Assembly: GCA_046349775.1 (NCBI GenBank)
Contig: JAXMBS010000063.1
Coordinates: 1-32,391 of the forward strand
Length of the DNA: 32,391 nucleotides
From: JAEUIG01 sp046349775
Lineage (GTDB): Bacteria > Planctomycetota > Planctomycetia > Planctomycetales > Planctomycetaceae
Direction: 5' to 3'
Below, piece after piece: positions 15,076 to 23,184 of this stretch. Both the position numbers and the translations under genes were made by a program. The notes under the pieces were generated by a model that was not told where the DNA came from, did no database searches, and saw only the letters and a program-made list of their open reading frames with translations. How positions within the stretch are numbered: position 1 is the stretch's first letter; every line of letters starts with the position of its first letter.

Positions 15076-15471
15076 ATGAGCCGACCGAATCGACGTCGCG
15101 GCCAATCCGAACGCTCTTTCCAGCCGCAGCGCCCGGATCGCAAGACGCTGCAGCTCTGCGGACAGGTCGCCGACACGCTCAACTACGTCCTCAGCGGCGA
15201 GCTGGATGACGACCTGCTGCGCAACCTGTACGTTGAGAGCGTCCGCCCGGCGCCGGACGCGTCGCGGCTGCTGGTTTCGGTCGCGCCGCTGGACACGGCG
15301 GACGCCAACCGCGCGGATCAGATCCTGCAGAAGCTGCTCATCCACGCCCCCCGGATTCGCAGCGAGGTGGCGCAGTCGATCCACCGCCGGAAGACGCCGG
15401 AGCTGTCGTTCGTCGTGGTGCGACCGGAAGAACCGGACCACGCGCCGATGCAGAGCGACGAAGAGGAGTGA
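15076..15471 (+). CDS. rbfA: Ribosome-binding factor A-like protein
   Basis: Small protein of 131 residues resembling RbfA, a KH-fold factor that binds the 30S subunit during late 16S maturation. Aligned features: a basic N-terminus, the helix RKTLQLCGQVADTLNYVLSG, DDLLRNLYVESVRPAPDAS followed by LLVSV (the usual strand of RbfA with its S/PD turn), a central helix and IHRRKTPELSFVVV (RbfA normally has R..PEL.F here), then an acidic tail. The usual neighbours of rbfA (infB, truB, nusA) are absent, so the call rests on pattern alone. A TATGAT box at 15018-15023 could be its -10 element, with no good -35. A 7-bp inverted repeat at 15555-15586 lies downstream. Confidence 0.68.
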   Translation: MSRPNRRRGQSERSFQPQRPDRKTLQLCGQVADTLNYVLSGELDDDLLRNLYVESVRPAPDASRLLVSVAPLDTADANRADQILQKLLIHAPRIRSEVAQSIHRRKTPELSFVVVRPEEPDHAPMQSDEEE

Positions 15472-15599
15472 ATTCCGCACTGGCGAGACCGGATTTGTCG
15501 GCCGCCCGGCGGAAATAAGCTCGCAGACGTCGATTCAGCGGCGTAAGTACAGGCGTCCCGGAGAGTTGACAACAGCGGCCCGGGACAGCGGGGAACCGA

Positions 15600-15628
15600 T
15601 TGACGCTGTTTCGAGGCGCAGGGATAAT
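15600..15628 (+). promoter_or_regulatory. Sigma70-like promoter for the 15714-18484 operon
   Basis: TTGACG (15600-15605, 5/6), exactly 17 nt, then GATAAT (15623-15628, 5/6). This is the best promoter match in the window. Start near 15635 gives a leader of about 80 nt before the ATG at 15714. Confidence 0.6.
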
Positions 15629-15713
15629 TCGGGCGTCGTCGCGCCGTGACCGGCGGGCGGCATGCGCTCCACGAGGAGCGGCTGCGGAACGTCCGCGACG
15701 ACGGGATCAGGCA

Positions 15714-16934
15714 ATGGCCGGCTGGTTGACGAAAGCGGCGGGTGCATTCCGCGGCGAACAGCCCGAGCAGCCGGCGCCGTTTGAAGTCGTTTGCGAGTGC
15801 GGCCTGCACCACAACGGCGTGCGTCGTCGCAAGCCGCAGCGAATCATCTGCCGGGCCTGCGGATCGGCGCTGTTTGTACTGCCGCGCGACAGCTATCCAC
15901 CGCCGCAGGCCCCGCTCCCCCGGCAGAAAAAGCGTCGCCGAAAGTCCGGCGACGATGACGCAGAGAGCGATGCCGCCGCGCCGCGATTCCAGCAGGTCGC
16001 CACAAACGTCTTTCAGGCCTCCGAGAAGGTCGGCCGGTCGGCGGCCACTGTCGGAATCGGCCTCGGCCAGCGGCTGCGGACGTGGGCGCAAGCTTTCCTG
16101 GCGCTCTGGACGCCGTTGCGACTGATGATGCTGGGGGGCATCGCCGTCTGCGTGGCGACGGTCGCGTACGTCATGCTCGTCGATTGGTCCGAACAGACGG
16201 TTGTCGAGCTGAAGGCAGCCAACGAAGCGGCACGCAAAGCACTCCAGGAGCGTCAAATCGCAGCGGCCCACGAGCATCTCACGGCAGCCGTCGCCGCGCT
16301 CGACAAACTCGAACGCCGGGACGATCCGCTGGCCCGCGAAATCCGCCTGCTCCATCGGGAGTCGACCGCCATCCGTGACGCGCTCCCGATCTCTCCGCTG
16401 CAGATGGTTGTCGAGGCCGACACGCACCAGCAGACCGGCGCCGGCGATCAATGGCAGGAGACGTTCCGCGCGCAGTATCGGAATCGCTGGATGATCATCG
16501 ACGGACTTGTGCAACGGCTGACGACAGGACCGGAACGGGGCCAGTCAACAGTCAGCCTGCCGTTGCGTATCGGACCGACGCGTCGCAGCATCGCGCTGAA
16601 TGTCGCGATCGCCGATCTGGACCGGCTGACCAAGGGAAAACCGCGGCACGCCGTGTTCGCGGTGCAATTGACGGGCTGCGAACTGTCATCGGATCGCCGC
16701 ACCTGGAAGTTGCAGGTCAACTCCCAGACGGCGTTCCTGTGGGGGACCATGGAAGACTACGAAGCGGCTGGATTCTCATTCGACAGCCCTGAAGCACGCG
16801 AGGAGATCGAGCAGGTCCTGACCGCGCAGCGTCGCGTTCTGGGAATTGCGGATGCCCGCTCCGGCGCGCCGACGTCGCCGGCATCCAAGGCGCCGCAAGC
16901 GGCAGAAGCGCCACCGGCAGGAGGCCAGCCATGA
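15714..16934 (+). CDS. Zinc-ribbon, single-pass membrane protein of unknown function
   Basis: Hypothetical protein of 406 residues. An N-terminal zinc ribbon has Cys27-x-Cys29 and Cys46-x2-Cys49 (CECGLHHNG, then CRACG). A basic linker (QKKRRRKSG, near 71-79) and one transmembrane segment (about 136-157, LRLMMLGGIAVCVATVAYVM) follow, so the ribbon is probably cytoplasmic. After the membrane come a helical region (about 160-215, ELKAANEAARKALQERQ) and a mixed beta region with LQVNSQTAFLWGTMEDYEAA near the end, then a Pro/Ala-rich tail. I recognise no family. The stop overlaps the next start (ATGA), so the two products are probably made together and may interact at the membrane. A strong promoter lies upstream. 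Confidence 0.78.
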   Translation: MAGWLTKAAGAFRGEQPEQPAPFEVVCECGLHHNGVRRRKPQRIICRACGSALFVLPRDSYPPPQAPLPRQKKRRRKSGDDDAESDAAAPRFQQVATNVFQASEKVGRSAATVGIGLGQRLRTWAQAFLALWTPLRLMMLGGIAVCVATVAYVMLVDWSEQTVVELKAANEAARKALQERQIAAAHEHLTAAVAALDKLERRDDPLAREIRLLHRESTAIRDALPISPLQMVVEADTHQQTGAGDQWQETFRAQYRNRWMIIDGLVQRLTTGPERGQSTVSLPLRIGPTRRSIALNVAIADLDRLTKGKPRHAVFAVQLTGCELSSDRRTWKLQVNSQTAFLWGTMEDYEAAGFSFDSPEAREEIEQVLTAQRRVLGIADARSGAPTSPASKAPQAAEAPPAGGQP

Positions 16935-18484
16935 TGCGTCCGGCCTGTGCGCGCCTTCCGGCAGTCTATGCCCTGTGGTCAGCCGTCGTCACACTGGCGG
17001 CGCTGGCCGCCGGGTCGGCGCTTGCGCAGGACATCAGCGCAATGTCGGTCGAGGAGTTCATGAGCCGCAAGGAGCAATGGCCGCGACTGCAGGGAACGTC
17101 GCTGACCATCGAAGGCCGGCGGCTGGGGGGCGGCACGGAGCGGCTGTTCTTCGTCAACTGCGACTTGTTGTTCCAGTTCGCAGAAGGTGTCCGACCTCCG
17201 ATGCCGACGTCGAAGTCCATTCAAGTAAGCGGCTCCATCGAGACCCGCCAGGGGAAGCAGGTCTTCATCATTTCGCGAATCAAGAACATCCCGACCGATG
17301 AGGAACGGCTGGCGGACAAGCGCGGCCGGCTTCCCGGTGACGAGGCCGCACCGTGGTACGCGCTGGCGGACTGGGCGTCGACGCGCGGGGGGTTTTACAA
17401 CGACGACGGACTCAAGGGGGCTGCGGCCGATCTCCGGCAGCACGGGATCGTCATCGAGTATCGGAAGGTCGGCCCCAGTGAGGTGGCGCCACTGTTTGCG
17501 CTGGCCGAAAAAACCAAACAGCTCGGCCTGTCGCAATCGCTGCATGATGAGATCTTTCACGACGCCGTGCGGCGCGAGCTCAAGGCCGCACAAAAAGGAG
17601 ATCGGCGTCAGCGCGACGTCGCGCTGACGCATATCCTGAATCAGCTTCCGGGCGCCGGCGTTCCCGACACGTTGGACGCAGCCACGCGCAAGTCGCTGCT
17701 GGACGAATACCAGCAGGATCCCATCAAGGCCTACGAGCCGGCGGACGCGGACCGCCGGCGCCTGTTCCATCGGCTGCTCTACGCATCCGCGATGCTCGAA
17801 CGAATCGAAATGGACGCCGCTCCGGATGGGAGCAACGGCTACGAAATCGCCAGAAGGATCGACAATTCGCTGGCGGAATATTCGGAACTGGCAATGCAGT
17901 ACCGGAAGCGTGAGATCGAATATCAGTTGGCCCATGTGCCGACTCTGTCGAGAGAAAAGCTGCTCGAACTGGTCGACCGCCTCAAGCCGAACGAGGCCCG
18001 GGCGGCGGAAGTCACGCGGCAGTGGCTGGCCGAACGTGAAGCGATGTTCCGAGAGAGGGGACCGGCCGGGGTCGTGGACTACGCGCAGGAGTACATCGAA
18101 CTGGGAGGGCTCAACGACACAAACCGTGCGGCAGAGCTGTACATGGAAGTCTTCAAGCAGCCTGCCGGCCAGGAACTGGCGCGCAAGCACCTGGTGGAGC
18201 TGGGGTACGAATTCGACGGCACAAGCTGGTCGAAACCGGCCGGCGGCGGTGCCAGCAACGTAACCGACGCTATCCGGCAGGGGGTCGTACGACCGGGGAT
18301 GACGAGCGAGCAGGTGCAGGCGGCGTTCGGGGGCCGTCCCACAACGATTGTGAAGTTTGCGGTGCGCGGTTTGGTCAGCGAGCTGTGGGTGTACGCCGAG
18401 CAGGGGGTGGCGATCGAGTTCCGCCGCCGTGGCCCGGAGGCCGACGCCGTCGCTGCGGAAATCAGCGACGTGACCGGTCCCTGA
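16931..18484 (+). CDS. Secreted protein with a C-terminal SmpA/BamE-like domain
   Basis: Hypothetical protein of 517 residues with a signal peptide (SAVVTLAALAAGSALA, cleavage about residue 32). The first part (35-115) is beta-rich and reads EEFMSRKEQWPRLQGTSLTI; the middle (about 150-420) is helical with charged repeats. The end (about 455-510) reads RQGVVRPGMTSEQVQAAFGG, then an alternating strand pattern and WVYAEQGVAIEFRR. This is the pattern of SmpA/OmlA/BamE-like small domains, in which G-M-T-x-x-x-V precedes a two-helix, three-strand unit. The start ATG lies in an ATGA overlap with the upstream gene. Together they look like a membrane-plus-periplasm pair. Function unknown; the domain call is by pattern only. 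Confidence 0.78.
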   Translation: MMRPACARLPAVYALWSAVVTLAALAAGSALAQDISAMSVEEFMSRKEQWPRLQGTSLTIEGRRLGGGTERLFFVNCDLLFQFAEGVRPPMPTSKSIQVSGSIETRQGKQVFIISRIKNIPTDEERLADKRGRLPGDEAAPWYALADWASTRGGFYNDDGLKGAAADLRQHGIVIEYRKVGPSEVAPLFALAEKTKQLGLSQSLHDEIFHDAVRRELKAAQKGDRRQRDVALTHILNQLPGAGVPDTLDAATRKSLLDEYQQDPIKAYEPADADRRRLFHRLLYASAMLERIEMDAAPDGSNGYEIARRIDNSLAEYSELAMQYRKREIEYQLAHVPTLSREKLLELVDRLKPNEARAAEVTRQWLAEREAMFRERGPAGVVDYAQEYIELGGLNDTNRAAELYMEVFKQPAGQELARKHLVELGYEFDGTSWSKPAGGGASNVTDAIRQGVVRPGMTSEQVQAAFGGRPTTIVKFAVRGLVSELWVYAEQGVAIEFRRRGPEADAVAAEISDVTGP

Positions 18485-18518
18485 CGCTGGTTGCGGCGCG
18501 GCCGGACCGGTCCGCATC

Positions 18519-18527
18519 TGCTATAGT
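18519..18527 (+). promoter_or_regulatory. Extended -10 promoter candidate
   Basis: TGCTATAGT is an extended -10 box (TGn plus TATAGT, 5/6). No good -35 lies 17 nt upstream, as is usual for this class. It would give the chorismate lyase-like gene a leader of about 67 nt. Confidence 0.45.
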
Positions 18528-18600
18528 GTCGCCGCCGCCTGCGGCCGGTTCCGGGGCGGTCCGATCGATCCGACACACCCCGCGATTCTCTGTAGCGCCT

Positions 18601-19338
18601 GTGAACCCTGTCGACGAATTCTACAAGCTGGCGGCCTCGTTCCCCGATCCGCAACCGCTCGTGCGGAACGTCGAGTACATTCCGGCGTCGACCACGCCCG
18701 AGCCGTATAAGGGACTGCTGGTCCACGACCTGCACATGACCGTCACGATGGAGACCTACCATCGCTCGCCGGTCGACGTGCACGTCGTTGATCGCCGCCT
18801 GGAAGGGGACATCTACAACCGCAAGATCCTGCTCACCAAGCAGGGGACGAACACCGTCGTGCAGTTCGGTCTCGTCCGGTTCGACTTCCAATACGTGACG
18901 GAAGCCGTGCGGCGCGAGATCATCGACGAGCGCACGCCACTGGGACGCGTGCTGATCAATCACAACGTCCTCAGGCAGGTCGACCTGAATGCGATCTTGC
19001 GTGTCACGGCCGGCCCCGGGCTCGCCAAGTACCTGCAGATGCAGGAAGGGGGCGTGACGTACGGCCGCGTGGCCACGATCTTCTGCAATCAGAACCGGCC
19101 ATTGACCTGCTGGAGATTTCCGCACCGCTGGAGCAGCGTGCAGGTCGTTACGCAGCAGCCCGGCGGCTCAGAGACGTGCGTGCAAGCGCACGTTCCACCA
19201 CCCAGCACCAGCCGCTGTACTGGCCGTGCGTCGATCGACTCCTGTTCCGCCGGAAGGCGGCACTCCCACGCTACGGCAGCGCAGGGGTCCCTTGAGCGAC
19301 TGCCCGCCGCGCAGCGCCGCGCAGCCGGCGGAGTTTGA
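18601..19338 (+). CDS. Chorismate lyase-like protein, frameshifted near the 3' end
   Basis: Resembles the chorismate pyruvate-lyase / UTRA-like superfamily (the UbiC and DUF98 type), which cleaves chorismate to 4-hydroxybenzoate and pyruvate. Signs: GLLVHDLHMTVTMETYH (38-54), NRKILL, VRREIIDERTPLGRVLINH (103-121, the PLG.IL motif) and GVTYGRVATIFCNQ (151-164). After Gln164 the frame turns to unlikely text (NRPLTCWRF) and runs on to 19338. Adding one base near 19091 restores EPAIDLLEISAPLEQRAG, exactly the P-A-I-x-x-x-E-I end this family has, with a stop at 19295. So a one-base loss is likely, by mutation or assembly error. The GTG at 18601 is the chosen start. The 3' end overlaps the convergent gene. 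Confidence 0.75.
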   Translation: MNPVDEFYKLAASFPDPQPLVRNVEYIPASTTPEPYKGLLVHDLHMTVTMETYHRSPVDVHVVDRRLEGDIYNRKILLTKQGTNTVVQFGLVRFDFQYVTEAVRREIIDERTPLGRVLINHNVLRQVDLNAILRVTAGPGLAKYLQMQEGGVTYGRVATIFCNQNRPLTCWRFPHRWSSVQVVTQQPGGSETCVQAHVPPPSTSRCTGRASIDSCSAGRRHSHATAAQGSLERLPAAQRRAAGGV

Positions 19339-19819
19339 ATACATGCTCGGTGCGACGTGAAGGCGGTCGGCATGCTGGCGGCGGGCGCATACTGCGAGGT
19401 GGGCGCATACCAGGGTTGCGTCGTCCCGGTCTGCGGGAGGTAACCCGGTTGTGCAGGATCGGGCGCTGGCTGCAGCGCGGCTGCGACAGGTCCGCCCGCT
19501 GCTCGTAACGGTGCCAGAACTGCTGTGAATACGGCATCACATTCGGCATGCCCCAGCCGGCGGCGACCTGCGACTGCGAGAAGACCGCCTTGTAGTTGAA
19601 CGGCAGGAACTGAGTGTGCCCGCCGTAGAACGGCATGATCTGCAGATAGCCGTGCTTCCAGGGATCCTGGTCGTCGTACGGGAACAACGGCTCGCTGCTG
19701 CCGACCGAGGCGGGACCGTAGAAGTCGCCGCCGTAGCTCTGCGGATAGTAGTAGTCCTGCGCCGAGGCGACCGGCACAATGCAACCGAGTGCGAACAAGA
19801 TCCCAGCGAACCGGAACAT
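19271..19819 (-). CDS. Small Tyr-rich secreted protein, probably frameshifted
   Basis: Signal peptide (MFRFAGILFALGCIVPVASA) followed by an aromatic-rich mature part (QDYYYPQSYGGDFYG, LQIMPFYGGHTQFLPFNY, MPYSQQFWHRYEQRADL). A GGGAGGGG Shine-Dalgarno supports the ATG at 19819. Beyond about 19480 the frame becomes Arg/Pro-rich and unnatural. A second minus-strand frame there reads AALQPAPDPAQPGYLPQTG and QPWYAPTSQYAPAASMPTAF, which fits the first half far better. One frame change near 19470-19490 would join them. The true end is unclear and meets the convergent gene, which has its own frame problem. Family unknown; such short secreted proteins are common in planctomycetes. Likely envelope-located. 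Confidence 0.62.
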   Translation of the reverse strand: MFRFAGILFALGCIVPVASAQDYYYPQSYGGDFYGPASVGSSEPLFPYDDQDPWKHGYLQIMPFYGGHTQFLPFNYKAVFSQSQVAAGWGMPNVMPYSQQFWHRYEQRADLSQPRCSQRPILHNRVTSRRPGRRNPGMRPPRSMRPPPACRPPSRRTEHVFKLRRLRGAARRAVAQGTPALP

Positions 19820-20151
19820 CGTGCCCCTCCCTGGACGCAGTCGGCGCCGTCGTCATCCGTACGACGGGTGCGAACGAACGGCCCGGGAAACGCCGCACGG
19901 CAACGGTGCGGGAACGGGCCTGTCATGCTTCATCGGACTCCCCTGCAGAATCCTCAAGCCAAACTGGCTCGGGAGAATCCACACCGTCGCTACTTCTCGC
20001 ACGGAGACGGTCCAGTTTGACTCGGCGGACGGATTTGCGCGCGGAGCCGGAGCGTGACACCATTACAGTGAGGTCCGGCCCGGCGCCTTCGCAAAGGTCG
20101 CGACGTGCCGTGCTGAATTTGTCACTGCTGTCCCCCTCCCGAGGCAAACTC
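19820..20151. other. Divergent intergenic region
   Basis: This 332-bp gap lies between two divergent secreted-protein genes. I see no convincing frame, RNA gene or strong promoter match. A TTGACT at about 20018-20023 and the slightly AT-rich CATTACAGTG near 20061 are the only promoter-like words. Confidence 0.4.
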
Positions 20152-20532
20152 ATGTTCAAACCCGTCTTCTGCGTCCTGCTGCTGACATCAGGCGGAATCT
20201 GTCTGGCGGTTGAACCACCAATCCCGCTCCCTCCAGAAACCAACGTCGTGGAACCTTCGATCAACGGGGCGGCGCCGGCTCTGCCGACGTTCGACCCGGT
20301 GGTGGACAGGTCCGCGGAGACCCCGCGCACCTCGACCGTCCCGGCGACGACGGCGACCACGAATCCGCTGTGGCCGGCGGCGATGGGGCAGGCACCGTAC
20401 GTCTATTACTACCCGGAAGCCGTGGCGCCACCCGCGAACGACGGCTGGCATGTGCGGTACCCCTACTACAGCTATCGCCGGCCGTGGTATCCGCCGGGTC
20501 CGGGCGGGGTGAACGTCACTATCATCTGGTAG
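20152..20532 (+). CDS. Small secreted Pro/Tyr-rich protein
   Basis: Hypothetical protein of 126 residues. A signal peptide (MFKPVFCVLLLTSGGICLA) leads to a low-complexity Pro/Ala/Thr section (about 20-90) and an aromatic end, RYPYYSYRRPWYPPGPG followed by VNVTIIW. The ending Y-R-P-W-Y-x-P-G-P...NVTIxW is a pattern I associate with short exported planctomycete proteins, but no function is known. A GAGG at 20141-20144 is a reasonable Shine-Dalgarno for the ATG at 20152. It lies upstream of the secretin gene on the same strand, 315 bp away, so it is probably a separate unit. Confidence 0.72.
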   Translation: MFKPVFCVLLLTSGGICLAVEPPIPLPPETNVVEPSINGAAPALPTFDPVVDRSAETPRTSTVPATTATTNPLWPAAMGQAPYVYYYPEAVAPPANDGWHVRYPYYSYRRPWYPPGPGGVNVTIIW

Positions 20533-20847
20533 AAATTGGTGTTACGACGGAATCCGGGCGAGTCCGCCGCAGCCTGAAAGCTCGACTCCGACGGCAGGCC
20601 GCCGACAGCGGCGACCCGTAGGACCGCCGCGCCTGACGCTGGACCGTGCCGACCACGTCGACTCTGCGGCCGCGCATTCGTCACGACCGGTTGAATTGAT
20701 TGATGTCATTCAACCGATCTTGCCGGGTCAACCGATACTCCGAGCACCGCAATCAGTTCCCGAGCCTTCTGCGCCATGAGGGGGCCTCATCAGGTCGCGC
20801 AGAACGGGTGGATCGCGTCTCGTTGAGACCTCCCGGCGACGGCAGGG
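20533..20847. other. Intergenic region upstream of the secretin gene, with a hairpin
   Basis: No gene is convincing in these 315 bp. CGGTTGAAT (20688-20696) and ATTCAACCG (20708-20716) form a perfect 9-bp inverted repeat with an 11-nt spacer, in the only AT-rich patch of the gap. It could be an operator or leader hairpin for the secretin. It is not an intrinsic terminator, as no T run follows. Confidence 0.45.
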
Positions 20848-23025
20848 ATGCCGCGTCGACTCAGGATGGAGCCGGAGTCAGCTCGGATGGAATATGCAAC
20901 GCAGGGGGAGACGGCACGGCCGCCCGTGAAGGCCGCCGGCGCCGGACGCGCACAGCGGTCTTCATGCAGCTCGTCGATCGCGATGCTCGGCCGCAGGTTG
21001 GCGGCCGCGGCGGTCGTCGCCGCGACGTCGCTCGACGTCGCTGTGCATGCACAGGTGCCCTTGGCCGCGCCGCCGCGAATGACGTTGCCCGTGGCCGCAC
21101 AGTGGACCGCGCCGGGCGCCGTCGTCTCGCAGTCCGCATTCGTCGGAGCACCGGGCGCGCAGGTGCAGGTCGCGCCGGTACAGTTTGCTCCTCCGGCGGC
21201 GACGGAACGTCCGCTCGACCCGCGGATCGCCGCCATGCCGGTCACTACTGAACAGATGCAGATCATCCACCACCGCAGCCGGCTGTTGATCACCAACCAG
21301 CCGACGTGGCGGATCTCGGTGACGGATCCCGCGATCTGCGAAGTGGTGCAGTACAGCCCGACCGAGCTCGCCGTCCTCGGAATTGGCCTGGGGACGACGG
21401 ACGTCTGGCTGTGGTTCGAGGGGAGCGACACGCCGCTGATGTACTCGGTGACCGTCATTCGCGATCCGAGCCTCGACGAGCAGCGGCGGATCGACTTCGG
21501 CAAGCTGGAACGTCGGCTGCAGGTGCTGTATCCGAACAGCAAGGTGTACCTGATTCCGTTGTCGCGGAAGATCATCGTCCGCGGCCAGGCACGCGATCCC
21601 GAAGAGGCCGCGCGGATCATGCAGGTAGTTCGCGACGAGCTGATCAACCAGCAGGGCGATCTGTTCCTCGGCGGCTACTACAACAATTTTGCCAACGTCA
21701 GCACGAACACGTTCAACGACTTCCTGTCGGGGTTTGTCGTCAACGAACTGCAGGTGCCGGGTGAATACCAGGTGATGATGCGCGTGCGGATCGCCGAAGT
21801 GAGCCGATCCCAGGCGCGAACGTACGGGCTGGACTGGTCGGCGGCGATCAATGACGCGCGGTACGTGGTGACGCAGTCGTTCGCGACCGCGGCGCCCGTG
21901 CTGACCGGCATCTTCAACAACGGCCAGGTAGCGGTCGCACTGGAAGCTCTGGCCAGCAACGGATACGCGAAGATCATTTCGGACGCCACGCTGGTGACGC
22001 TCAGCGGCGAGCCGGCGGCGTTCCTGGCCGGTGGTGAGTTCGCAGTGCCGAGCACCGTCGGACTCAGCGGCGTGGGGGTGGCGACGACGACATTCCGCGG
22101 CTTCGGCACCTCGCTGATTGCGACGCCGACCGTCGTCAACGACGACCTGATCCGGATCACGATCATTCCCGAGCTGAGCGAAATCAATAATGCCAATACG
22201 GTCGGCGGCGTGCCGGGTGTGAACGTCAAGCGCGTGCAGACCCGCGTGGAACTGCGCGAGGGGCAGACGATCGTGCTGGGCGGTTTGTTCGAACGCCAGC
22301 AGTCGGCCGAAGTGACGCGAATTCCGTGGCTGGGCGAACTGCCGGTCGTCGGCACGTACATCTTCAACAAGAAGAAGGCGACCGAAGACGAGAAGGAGCT
22401 GCTGATCATCGTGACGCCCGAGATCGTCCGGCCGATGGACGCGGAAGAAGTCCCACCGATGCCGGGCTGGTACGTGACGCATCCGGACGACTTCGACCTG
22501 TTCAAGTTCAACCGCACCGAAGGCAATCCGGATTTGGGCCACTATCAACTGCTGCCGTACGGCAACGGCCAGGGTTACGCCCAGGACATGGGTTACAACT
22601 TCTACAATCCGCCGCCGGCGGACCAGCAGATCTTCCCGGCCGCGTCCGGAGTGTACGGGGCGCCCGGATCCTATCCCGCCGGCTCGTCGCAGATGCTGCC
22701 GGCCGCACCGAACTACTCGCCGCAGACGCAGAACGGTTACGGAGCGCCGGTGCAAAACGGGTATGGAGCACCGATGCAGAACGGCAGTTCGCCCTATGCT
22801 CCCATGCCGCAGAACGGGGCGGCGCCCTACGCGCCGCCGGCGGCCGAGGACACCACCGTCGAACCGCGGGCGACGCCCACCCCGCAGTTGGCACCCTCGC
22901 CGATCGGTCCAACCTCGTCACGTCTTTCCCAACCGTCACGTTCGATACAACAGGCCTCCGGCGTGAAGCCCGCGACCAGCTCGCCGCAACGGCAGTCGGT
23001 GATCGATCGATTTCGACGCCGATAA
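20848..23025 (+). CDS. CpaC-type secretin (type II/III secretion or pilus)
   Basis: Outer-membrane secretin of the type II/III and Tad pilus kind, which forms a multimeric gated channel. The N-terminal pilus-type domain reads TWRISVTDPAICEVVQYSP through DVWLWFEG (about 153-192), followed by a BON-like segment (KVYLIPLSRKIIVRGQARD, 232-250) and the secretin core from about 300 (VMMRVRIAEVSRSQARTYGL) to about 530, with LREGQTIVLGGLFER, IPWLGELPVVGTYIFN and ELLIIVTPEIVRPM. A Gln/Asn/Gly/Pro-rich tail with tandem repeats follows. The N-terminus is uncertain: an internal ATG at 20983 would put a signal peptide (MLGRRLAAAAVVAATS) at the very start, whereas 20848 adds 45 polar residues before it. 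No other secretion gene lies nearby; the next gene is an OmpA-like lipoprotein. Confidence 0.9.
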   Translation: MPRRLRMEPESARMEYATQGETARPPVKAAGAGRAQRSSCSSSIAMLGRRLAAAAVVAATSLDVAVHAQVPLAAPPRMTLPVAAQWTAPGAVVSQSAFVGAPGAQVQVAPVQFAPPAATERPLDPRIAAMPVTTEQMQIIHHRSRLLITNQPTWRISVTDPAICEVVQYSPTELAVLGIGLGTTDVWLWFEGSDTPLMYSVTVIRDPSLDEQRRIDFGKLERRLQVLYPNSKVYLIPLSRKIIVRGQARDPEEAARIMQVVRDELINQQGDLFLGGYYNNFANVSTNTFNDFLSGFVVNELQVPGEYQVMMRVRIAEVSRSQARTYGLDWSAAINDARYVVTQSFATAAPVLTGIFNNGQVAVALEALASNGYAKIISDATLVTLSGEPAAFLAGGEFAVPSTVGLSGVGVATTTFRGFGTSLIATPTVVNDDLIRITIIPELSEINNANTVGGVPGVNVKRVQTRVELREGQTIVLGGLFERQQSAEVTRIPWLGELPVVGTYIFNKKKATEDEKELLIIVTPEIVRPMDAEEVPPMPGWYVTHPDDFDLFKFNRTEGNPDLGHYQLLPYGNGQGYAQDMGYNFYNPPPADQQIFPAASGVYGAPGSYPAGSSQMLPAAPNYSPQTQNGYGAPVQNGYGAPMQNGSSPYAPMPQNGAAPYAPPAAEDTTVEPRATPTPQLAPSPIGPTSSRLSQPSRSIQQASGVKPATSSPQRQSVIDRFRRR
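22729..22800 (+). repeat. Tandem 24-nt coding repeats in the secretin tail
   Basis: Units encoding QNGYGAPV (22729-22752), QNGYGAPM (22753-22776) and a diverged QNGSSPYA (22777-22800) follow each other, and a further QNG comes later. Repeat number could vary between strains. Confidence 0.7.
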
Positions 23026-23184
23026 CAAGGACACGGGATCTCCCGCCATTGACGGTCGCCGCCAGAGCGCCGGCCGTAACGGGACCGGGGCTTGGCGACG
23101 GCGGCGAGGTTTATCCAGGGATTCGGAACGGCGCGAGGTCGTGACGCTTTCGTCCACCATCGCTGCCGGCAAAGGGGAGCGGAG

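Noticed and set aside
16979..18517. Minus-strand open frame of 512 codons
   Set aside because: Antisense to the secreted SmpA-like protein gene, which has a signal peptide and an ATGA junction with its partner.
18500..18530. TTGCGG as a -35 for the TATAGT box
   Set aside because: The spacing is 25 nt, too long. An extended -10 promoter is the better reading.
20962..22755. Minus-strand open frame of 597 codons opposite the secretin
   Set aside because: Shadow of the secretin gene, with typical antisense composition (many His, Arg, Gln).
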